This document shows positions 6,604-11,778 of a stretch of DNA of 11,778 bases, piece by piece. Under the pieces are notes generated by a model. The model worked only from the letters and a program-made list of their open reading frames with translations, was not told the origin of the DNA and ran no database searches. Source of the DNA: an uncultured Lachnospiraceae bacterium (GTDB taxonomy: Bacteria > Bacillota > Clostridia > Lachnospirales > Lachnospiraceae); contig CABUBX010000063.1 in the NCBI GenBank assembly GCA_902489925.1, positions 1 through 11,778 on the forward strand. Reading direction: 5' to 3'. Position 1 is the stretch's first letter. Each line of letters starts with the position of its first letter. Position numbers and translations under genes: made by a program.

Positions 6604-7575
6604 CTACAGGGCTAAAAATCCAATCACACAGGCAACTGCCGTAACAATCGAAAATACAGCCACGACCTTTGTTTCCGGCCATCCGCACAACTCAAAATGG
6701 TGATGAATCGGCGCCATCTTAAAAATACGTTTGCCGTGAGTCATTTTAAAGTAAGTTACCTGAAGCATTACTGATAATATTTCAACAAAGTAGATAATAC
6801 CGACAATCAAAACAAAAATCGGCATTTTTAAAACAATTGCCGTACTTGCCACAAAACCTCCGAGCGCCAGCGAGCCTGTATCGCCCATAAAAACCTTTGC
6901 CGGATAAATATTGACAAGAAGAAAGCCTAAAAGCGCACCGACAACCGCACCTGTTACCGGGTGAAGCCCGCTTTTTGTCGCCACGGCAACAACCGTAAAG
7001 AAAGCGGCCACAAGCACTGTCACACTGGACAAAAGGCCGTCAAGGCCATCTGTAAAGTTTGTGCCGTTGACTGTGCCAAGCATCACAAAAAACACAAAAA
7101 TAACAAAGAGCCATACCGGAAAGTTAATATAAAGTCCATCCTCAAAACCGCCTGTAAACGGAATGAGCACACTTGTGCCGATATCCGTATACTTTAACAG
7201 GTAAAATACAAATACGGCTGTCACCGCAATTTGTCCAAGAAGCTTCTGCCATTCTGTAAGTCCGAGATTTCTTTTCTTTACAACCTTAATATAATCATCT
7301 AAAAAGCCGATGACACCAAAGCCAAGTGTTGTAAAAACGACAGGAAGCACAAGCGGATAATCCTTCATAAAAATCAGAGCTGTCACTGCAATGGCAATCA
7401 TAAAAATGACGCCGCCCATCGTCGGTGTTCCCGACTTTTTCTGATGACCTGCCGGTCCTTCCTCACGAATATACTGCCCAAATTTCAGCTTATGAAGCAT
7501 CGGGATAACCAAAGGACCTAAAACGGCACTTATAACAAACGCAATTAATATAGGTAATACGATTGAATATTTCAT
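6604..7575 (-). CDS. mraY: Phospho-N-acetylmuramoyl-pentapeptide-transferase MraY
   Basis: This integral membrane enzyme (323 aa) transfers phospho-MurNAc-pentapeptide from UDP to undecaprenyl phosphate and so makes lipid I. About ten transmembrane helices are visible. Catalytic and Mg-binding motifs are intact: F-L-D-D-Y at 91-95, N-F-T-D-G-L-D-G at 173-180, F-M-G-D-T-G-S at 229-235, and the H-H-H loop with A-P-I-H-H-H-F-E at 288-295. ATG at 7573-7575 has AGAGG 7 nt upstream. It lies 57 nt after the original spoVD stop. A good sigma-A promoter candidate in that region (7614-7642) could drive mraY separately from spoVD. Confidence 0.99.
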   Translation of the reverse strand: MKYSIVLPILIAFVISAVLGPLVIPMLHKLKFGQYIREEGPAGHQKKSGTPTMGGVIFMIAIAVTALIFMKDYPLVLPVVFTTLGFGVIGFLDDYIKVVKKRNLGLTEWQKLLGQIAVTAVFVFYLLKYTDIGTSVLIPFTGGFEDGLYINFPVWLFVIFVFFVMLGTVNGTNFTDGLDGLLSSVTVLVAAFFTVVAVATKSGLHPVTGAVVGALLGFLLVNIYPAKVFMGDTGSLALGGFVASTAIVLKMPIFVLIVGIIYFVEILSVMLQVTYFKMTHGKRIFKMAPIHHHFELCGWPETKVVAVFSIVTAVACVIGFLAL

Positions 7576-7613
7576 ACTATAACCTCTCTTGTATTTTTCT
7601 TTCTAAATTATTG

Positions 7614-7642
7614 ATTATAAAACAATTTTTAACTATTGTAAA
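7614..7642 (-). promoter_or_regulatory. Candidate sigma-A promoter for mraY, overlapping the spoVD 3' end
   Basis: On the minus strand TTTACA (7637-7642, 5 of 6 consensus bases) and TATAAT (7614-7619, 6 of 6) are 17 bp apart. The -35 lies in the last codons of the original spoVD frame (stop at 7633-7635), and the -10 lies in the gap before mraY. It would allow vegetative expression of mraY, murD, ftsW and probably murA, independent of spoVD. Confidence 0.6.
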
Positions 7643-7716
7643 GGCTTCTTATGCTCAAGGTATGGAAGGACATTATCATAAATCTCCTTCATGATTGGTG
7701 CTGCAATCGTGCCGCC
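7633..7716 (-). pseudogene. Detached C-terminal remnant of spoVD beyond the TAA codon
   Basis: Past the in-frame TAA at 7717-7719 the same frame stays open for 27 codons and ends at TAG (7633-7635). It reads G-G-T-I-A-A-P-I-M-K-E-I-Y-D-N-V-L-P-Y-L, the conserved closing segment of SpoVD-type transpeptidase domains (G-G-T-V-A-A-P-I in B. subtilis). Conservation in frame right after the stop shows that the stop is recent or a sequence error, not the natural end of the gene. It has no start of its own and is unlikely to be translated. Confidence 0.85.
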
Positions 7717-9351
7717 TTAATAAGTCCCACACGGCTCATCAATCATCACAAGCCCAATAATCCTCGGCGTATCTGTCGGGGAAAATCCTAAAAATGAAGC
7801 GATATATTTGCCTGAGCCTCTTGGCAGCTTCTGGCTTGTCGCTGTCTTTCCGCCAATGGCATAGCCCTCAATTTTGGCATTCTTTCCGGTGCCTTCCGAT
7901 ACAACCTTTTCAAGCAGCGACTTCATCGTCTCACACGTTTCGGGCGATATGGCGCCGGGAAAGTTGTCATATTCAAATGTCTTTACAACCTCCCCCTGTT
8001 CATTTTCCACACTGACGGCAAAATGCGGTGTCACAAGCGTACCGCCGTTAATCACAGCGCTGACTGCCCGCAAAAGCTGTAGCGGCGTAATCTGAAAAGA
8101 CTGTCCAAAGGATATCGTTGCCAGCTCTACAGCGCCGATGGCTTCGGGCTTGTGCATAATCGATGACGATTCTCCCGGGATATCCACACCGGTCTTTTCA
8201 AAAAGCCCCAGCCTTTTAAAATACTTATACATATTTTCTGCACCGACGCGGGCGCCCACGTCAATAAAGACCGGATTACAGGAATTCATAAATCCCTGCT
8301 CAAAGGTCTGACCTCCGTGACCTGCCGTCTTATGGCAGCGGATACGCCTATCCTCCACAATACGAAAGCCCGGACACGAGAAACTGTCCGATGTCGAAAC
8401 AACATTTTCTTCAAATGCCGCCGTTGATGTGATAATTTTAAAGGTCGAACCCGGCTCATATGTATCATTGATACAGCCGTTGCGCCACATCTGATTCAGT
8501 GCATCATTATAGCTTTGTCCGTCGGCCTGTTCGCGGTTCAGCTCATACGGCTCGTTTAAATCAAACTCGGGTGCATTCACAAGCGCATAAATTTCTCCGT
8601 TCTGAGGATTCATGAGAATAATGGAAACACCTTTGGCCTGCTTCTGCTCTAAGACCTTGTCCGCAACCTGTGCTGCAAACTTTTGAATATTGTAATCCAG
8701 ACTGATATTCAAATGGTGTCCCGGCACGGGGTTTTCCCGCTTTTCTGCCTCATTTTCCACTTCAATCCCCCGGACATCCGTTTTTGTCAGAAGCTTTCCC
8801 TCATGCCCCTGCAAATATGCATCATACTTAACCTCAAGCCCGATAATTCCCTGATTATCGCTTCCTGTAAATCCAAGCACCTTTGATGCCAGACTGCCGT
8901 AAGGATAATATCTTGCATAATCCTCATCAACATTAACACCGTCAAGCTTGCAGGCGCGTATCTCATCACCGAGAGCCTTTGGCACATTTGACTTTATTTT
9001 TTCTATGGAGGAAACCTTATTCACCCGCGCCCGCACCACATCCTCATCCATATCCAAAATTTCAGACAGCCGTCTTATGACAGCTTCGCTGTCTGTTATC
9101 TGATTATGAATGACCGATATCGTACAGACTGATGCATTGAGCGCCATGGGAATATGATTGCAGTCATAAATATTGCCTCTGAGTGCTTTAATCTTACGCT
9201 CTCTTTCCTCCACCTGTTCGGCTTTTGTAAGATAATAATCCGAGCGGATAATCATCACATAAACGATACGTCCAAAAAGTACTGCAAAAACGGCAAGCAT
9301 CAGTGAAAATAATACTTTGACTTTAACACGGTTGTAATGTCTTGGCTTCAT
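7717..9351 (-). CDS. spoVD: SpoVD-type class B penicillin-binding protein, truncated by a nonsense codon
   Basis: This is a monofunctional transpeptidase of SpoVD type, in B. subtilis and C. difficile needed for spore cortex peptidoglycan. The product as read is 544 aa; the uninterrupted frame would give 572. One transmembrane helix (about 13-35) is followed by the dimerisation region (L-R-G-N-I-Y-D near 57-63) and the transpeptidase domain. Active-site motifs are S-T-F-K (Ser302, Lys305), S-C-N (357-359) and K-T-A (502-504) in place of the usual KTG. The frame then reads D-E-P-C-G-T-Y and meets TAA (7717-7719) where the family usually continues G-G-T-[IV]-A-A-P. The lost part includes the last helix packing against the active-site sheet, so the product may misfold. 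No PASTA domain is present, unlike B. subtilis SpoVD. ATG at 9349-9351 has AAGGGG 5 nt upstream. Confidence 0.93.
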   Translation of the reverse strand: MKPRHYNRVKVKVLFSLMLAVFAVLFGRIVYVMIIRSDYYLTKAEQVEERERKIKALRGNIYDCNHIPMALNASVCTISVIHNQITDSEAVIRRLSEILDMDEDVVRARVNKVSSIEKIKSNVPKALGDEIRACKLDGVNVDEDYARYYPYGSLASKVLGFTGSDNQGIIGLEVKYDAYLQGHEGKLLTKTDVRGIEVENEAEKRENPVPGHHLNISLDYNIQKFAAQVADKVLEQKQAKGVSIILMNPQNGEIYALVNAPEFDLNEPYELNREQADGQSYNDALNQMWRNGCINDTYEPGSTFKIITSTAAFEENVVSTSDSFSCPGFRIVEDRRIRCHKTAGHGGQTFEQGFMNSCNPVFIDVGARVGAENMYKYFKRLGLFEKTGVDIPGESSSIMHKPEAIGAVELATISFGQSFQITPLQLLRAVSAVINGGTLVTPHFAVSVENEQGEVVKTFEYDNFPGAISPETCETMKSLLEKVVSEGTGKNAKIEGYAIGGKTATSQKLPRGSGKYIASFLGFSPTDTPRIIGLVMIDEPCGTY

Positions 9352-9379
9352 AGGTTCCCCTTAAATCCTGCATTACTAA

Positions 9380-9409
9380 ATATTATGTCTGTACCCCCGC
9401 TTTATATTA
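9380..9409 (-). promoter_or_regulatory. Weak candidate sigma-E promoter for spoVD
   Basis: On the minus strand TAATATA (9403-9409) resembles the sigma-E -35 element KMATATT at 6 of 7 positions. CATAATAT (9380-9387) fits the CATANNNT form of the sigma-E/K -10. The spacer is 15 bp, close to the usual length. B. subtilis spoVD is transcribed by sigma-E, so the position makes sense. The match is short and AT-rich, so confidence is low. Confidence 0.3.
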
Positions 9410-11578
9410 CTGCCGCAATGCGGAGTTTGCATTCGTCGGGAAATACTCTGCCCACAGCTCGAGCTTACGCGCCTCGCTCATCTGAGGCTGCGTCTGATTT
9501 TCATCCGTCTGCCCGGTCAATCCGTCGCCCGGCATCGTGCCATCTGTTGTATCGCTTATATCCGATGTATCGGTTGTATCTGATGTATCACTTGTATCTG
9601 ACGTATCCGATGTATCGGCTGTATCCGGTGTATCGGCTGTGTCCGGTGTATCGGTTGTATCCGGTGTGTCCGTCTGTACACCCTCCGGAAAAATCTGAAG
9701 ATAAGGCAGCAATTCCTCATAAATCTTCTTTGTCAAAATCTGAGGCAGCCTCGAATCAGCCTGTGTCGCTGTATTTGGCTCATCAATAATCGTATAAACC
9801 AAAACCTGTGGGTCATCCATCGGTGCCGCACTTATAAATGACACAAGACACCGTCCGTCATCACGCGGCAGTTTTTCGGCCGTACCTGTCTTACCGCCGA
9901 TATCATAGCCTTCGATATCAGCATAAACAGCTGTACTCCCCTGTTCCTGAACAGTACCGCGCATCGCCTCCTTGATAAAGTCTGCCGTCTGCTTTGAAAC
10001 TGTTTTCCGCACAAGCTCTTTTTCATATTTTCTGACAAGGTTTCCGTTTTCTGATGTAATTTCACGAACAACATGCGGCCTGTAATAATCACCGTTGTTG
10101 ATGATTGAGCTGACCGCCGATGACACCTGAACCATCGTCGTTGTATAAGTTTGGCCAAAGGCATTGATGGCAAGGTCAATCTCTTTCATGTTATCCAGCG
10201 TATATACCTGTCCCGAAGATTCACCCGGCAAATCAATATTTGTTTTCTGTCCAAAGCCAAAAAGATTCTGATACTTTGTAAAACGCTCTTTTCCCATCGT
10301 CAGACCAATCTGCATCAGCGCTGTATTGCAGGAATGTTCAAGGGAACCCTTTAAATCAACAAGTCCGTGAATACCGTTACACTTTACCGGTGAATTGACT
10401 CCTTCAAACTCAAGGGCGCCTGTGCAGTTAAACTCATCCGCAGGCTTTGACGTATCCTCCTCGAGCGCTAAGGCTACTGTCACAAGCTTTACAGTAGACC
10501 CCGGCTCATAGGCATCACTGACTGCAAAGTTTTTCCAAATACCCTGCATAAGTGTGAGCTTATCGGTTTCTTCCATCGCATCAAAGTCTTCCTCGGAAAC
10601 GCCTTCGTATTTTGCAAAATACTTTTTAAAAGAATCATAGTCTCTTGTATCATTCAAATTATAAAACGGCGCGGTCGCCATCCCCAAAATTTCACCGCTT
10701 TTAATATCCTGAACAATAACCCCTGTATGCTTGCTGCCGATGGCCTGTGTAAAATCACTGATATGCTTCTCTATAATTCTCTGTACATTAATATCCAGCG
10801 TCGTCACAACATTGTTGCCGTTGACTGCGGCAACCGTTGTCCGCTCAAGGGTACTCTCATCCGTCAAATATCCATACTGGCGTCCGTCTGTACCGTTTAA
10901 TTCACTGTTATAATACGCCTCCAGCCCGTAAGCACCCACGTTACCTGCATTGGTAAAACCGATAATATCGCAGGCAAGTGTATTATACGGATACTTTCTT
11001 ATATATTCCTCCTCAAACCAAATGCCTTTAATATACTTATTCTTCTTTTGGATTTCCTCATCCTCGGAAGCCATCATATCCTTATATGGCTGAACAACAT
11101 CGTAAGACAGTTTTTTCTGAAGCACCCTGTAACGACTTTCCGGATTATCCTCAACCCATTCCTTCACCTCGGCCGTATCGACGCCAAAATATGTCTCCAA
11201 AGCTTCCATCGTTGCGTCGACACAATCTCCCTCTTTTTGAACTTTGGAATTTAAAATCACATAGGCATCAATGACAAGGTTATAGACCTTTTCACTTGTT
11301 GCCAGCACCGAGCCGTTGCGGTCAAGAATATCACCGCGCTTAAAAGGGATTGTCGTATTTCCGGCCTGCTGCTGCGCCAGCACCTGAAGCGAGTACTTTC
11401 TTCCGTCCTTAATATTAATATAATTTATACGAACAATAAGCGCACATAAAAGTGCAATAATAATCGAAAAAACTATGATAAGCTTTCGCCGGTTATCCAT
11501 CGAAAACTTTCGCTTTGTCTCATCAAGATTCATCATCGGCGTCTTTGGTCTGCCTTTTTTTCTCTTTTTATTTGCCAT
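9407..11578 (-). CDS. ftsI: Division-type class B penicillin-binding protein (FtsI/PbpB-like) with Asp-Thr repeat tail
   Basis: This 723-aa class B PBP cross-links septal peptidoglycan, probably paired with FtsW. A basic cytoplasmic N-terminus precedes one transmembrane helix (about 33-52). The dimerisation domain includes R-G-D-I-L-D-R-N-G at 81-89. The transpeptidase domain has all three motifs: S-T-V-K (Ser361, Lys364), S-C-N (416-418) and K-T-G (563-565). The domain ends near 632. Instead of the PASTA domains of B. subtilis PbpB there is an extracellular tail of about 90 residues: fifteen x-D-[T/I/G] tripeptides at 636-680, then a Gln/Asn-rich stretch and a helical end. ATG at 11576-11578 has an AGGTGA-type site upstream. 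It lies between ftsL and spoVD, the B. subtilis order. FtsI identity is inferred from position and intact motifs; the family is certain. Confidence 0.92.
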   Translation of the reverse strand: MANKKRKKGRPKTPMMNLDETKRKFSMDNRRKLIIVFSIIIALLCALIVRINYINIKDGRKYSLQVLAQQQAGNTTIPFKRGDILDRNGSVLATSEKVYNLVIDAYVILNSKVQKEGDCVDATMEALETYFGVDTAEVKEWVEDNPESRYRVLQKKLSYDVVQPYKDMMASEDEEIQKKNKYIKGIWFEEEYIRKYPYNTLACDIIGFTNAGNVGAYGLEAYYNSELNGTDGRQYGYLTDESTLERTTVAAVNGNNVVTTLDINVQRIIEKHISDFTQAIGSKHTGVIVQDIKSGEILGMATAPFYNLNDTRDYDSFKKYFAKYEGVSEEDFDAMEETDKLTLMQGIWKNFAVSDAYEPGSTVKLVTVALALEEDTSKPADEFNCTGALEFEGVNSPVKCNGIHGLVDLKGSLEHSCNTALMQIGLTMGKERFTKYQNLFGFGQKTNIDLPGESSGQVYTLDNMKEIDLAINAFGQTYTTTMVQVSSAVSSIINNGDYYRPHVVREITSENGNLVRKYEKELVRKTVSKQTADFIKEAMRGTVQEQGSTAVYADIEGYDIGGKTGTAEKLPRDDGRCLVSFISAAPMDDPQVLVYTIIDEPNTATQADSRLPQILTKKIYEELLPYLQIFPEGVQTDTPDTTDTPDTADTPDTADTSDTSDTSDTSDTTDTSDISDTTDGTMPGDGLTGQTDENQTQPQMSEARKLELWAEYFPTNANSALRQ
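9539..9673 (-). repeat. Tandem 9-bp coding repeat (x-Asp-Thr, 15 copies)
   Basis: Fifteen consecutive 9-nt units encode mostly [T/P/A/S]-D-T in the tail of the FtsI-like PBP (residues 636-680); the later ones drift to S-D-I and T-D-G. The units differ at synonymous sites (GAT/GAC, ACA/ACG) and in the first residue, so the array is degenerate at DNA level but constant in its Asp-Thr pattern. The period is a multiple of three, so gain or loss of units would keep the frame. Confidence 0.93.
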
Positions 11579-11606
11579 ATTTTCACCTATCCTCTAATTT
11601 CAGAAA

Positions 11607-11633
11607 GAGACTGTCCCTTTCGGTGACAGTCTC
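11607..11633 (-). terminator. Strong hairpin between ftsL and the FtsI-like gene; possible attenuator or processing site
   Basis: A perfect 9-bp stem, GAGACTGTC with GACAGTCTC, is extended by two C-G pairs across a single bulged A to a GAAA tetraloop. On the minus strand it is followed by TTTCTG, a weak U-tract. It begins 7 nt after the ftsL stop and ends 28 nt before the PBP start. The structure is clear. Full termination here would silence the PBP, so partial termination, RNA processing or mRNA stabilisation are all possible. Confidence 0.55.
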
Positions 11634-11640
11634 AATATTT

Positions 11641-11778
11641 TCATTTGTCCGATTGTGGTATATCCTGAAACTGCTTCACATAGTCCTCGTCACTGCTCTG
11701 ATACTTTATAATCTGGCTCTTATCCGGCGCTGACATACCGAGCTTTTCTGTGGCATACTGATAAACATATTCCAAATC
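11641..11778 (-). CDS. FtsL-like cell division protein, C-terminal end (partial)
   Basis: The frame enters from the right edge and ends at TGA (11641-11643), giving 45 residues. They include Y-Q-Y-A-T-E-K-L-G-M-S-A-P-D-K-S-Q-I-I, which fits the A-x-E-x-L-G-M-x-x-P pattern closing the periplasmic coiled coil of FtsL/DivIC-type proteins. FtsL binds FtsQ/DivIB and helps activate the FtsW-FtsI synthase. Position directly before the division PBP, as in B. subtilis ftsL-pbpB, supports the call. The transmembrane and coiled-coil parts are outside the window, so FtsL and FtsB/DivIC-type proteins cannot be separated with certainty. Confidence 0.7.
   Translation of the reverse strand, partial: DLEYVYQYATEKLGMSAPDKSQIIKYQSSDEDYVKQFQDIPQSDK

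Noticed and set aside
7717..7719. TAA as a recoded codon (selenocysteine or pyrrolysine)
   Set aside because: Those use TGA and TAG. The expected residue is Tyr and no recoding signal is evident, so a nonsense mutation or sequence error is simpler.
9539..9673. CRISPR-like or minisatellite repeat
   Set aside because: Units are 9 bp with no spacers, in frame with an intact gene, and encode x-Asp-Thr; it is a protein repeat.
9337..9789. Plus-strand 150-codon frame with a Tyr/Arg/Leu repeat
   Set aside because: The repeat is the antisense reading of the Asp-Thr coding repeat in the FtsI-like PBP; there is no sign of an independent gene.

Overview
The window is the core of a division and cell wall (dcw) cluster from an endospore-forming Firmicute, most likely a Lachnospiraceae-type clostridium. 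This rests on gene order, on two class B penicillin-binding proteins (one SpoVD-like) next to mraY, and on spoIIGA lying downstream of ftsZ. All genes are on the minus strand, so transcription runs from right to left. No mobile element, CRISPR array, tRNA or rRNA was seen.

In transcription order the window holds: the 3' end of an ftsL-like gene (11641-11778); a 723-aa class B PBP of FtsI/PbpB type with an Asp-Thr-rich tail (9407-11578); a SpoVD-type PBP interrupted by an in-frame TAA 28 codons before its natural stop (7717-9351, remnant to 7633); mraY (6604-7575); murD (5205-6578); ftsW/spoVE (3999-5165); murA (2637-3896); ftsQ/divIB (1709-2632); ftsZ (514-1626). A rho-independent terminator at 453-498 closes the cluster. 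The 5' end of spoIIGA (1-353) follows, behind its own promoter. That promoter has a 21-bp spacer and a Spo0A-like box over the -35, resembling the unusual Spo0A-activated spoIIG promoter of Bacillus subtilis.

The genes cover much of one job. MurA makes the first committed peptidoglycan precursor, MurD adds D-Glu, and MraY makes lipid I. FtsW polymerises glycan and the two class B PBPs cross-link it. FtsL and FtsQ/DivIB scaffold the septal synthase and FtsZ forms the ring. murE, murF and murG are not in the interval shown, although murG commonly sits between ftsW and ftsQ. Candidate internal promoters precede mraY (inside the 3' end of spoVD) and ftsZ, and a weak sigma-E-like one precedes spoVD.

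No wholly new system is visible. The points worth following are the nonsense codon in spoVD, the missing well-placed start codon and nine-G tract in spoIIGA (together suggesting possible decay of sporulation genes, or sequence errors), the spoIIG-like promoter, the promoter embedded in spoVD, and the repeat tail on the division PBP.
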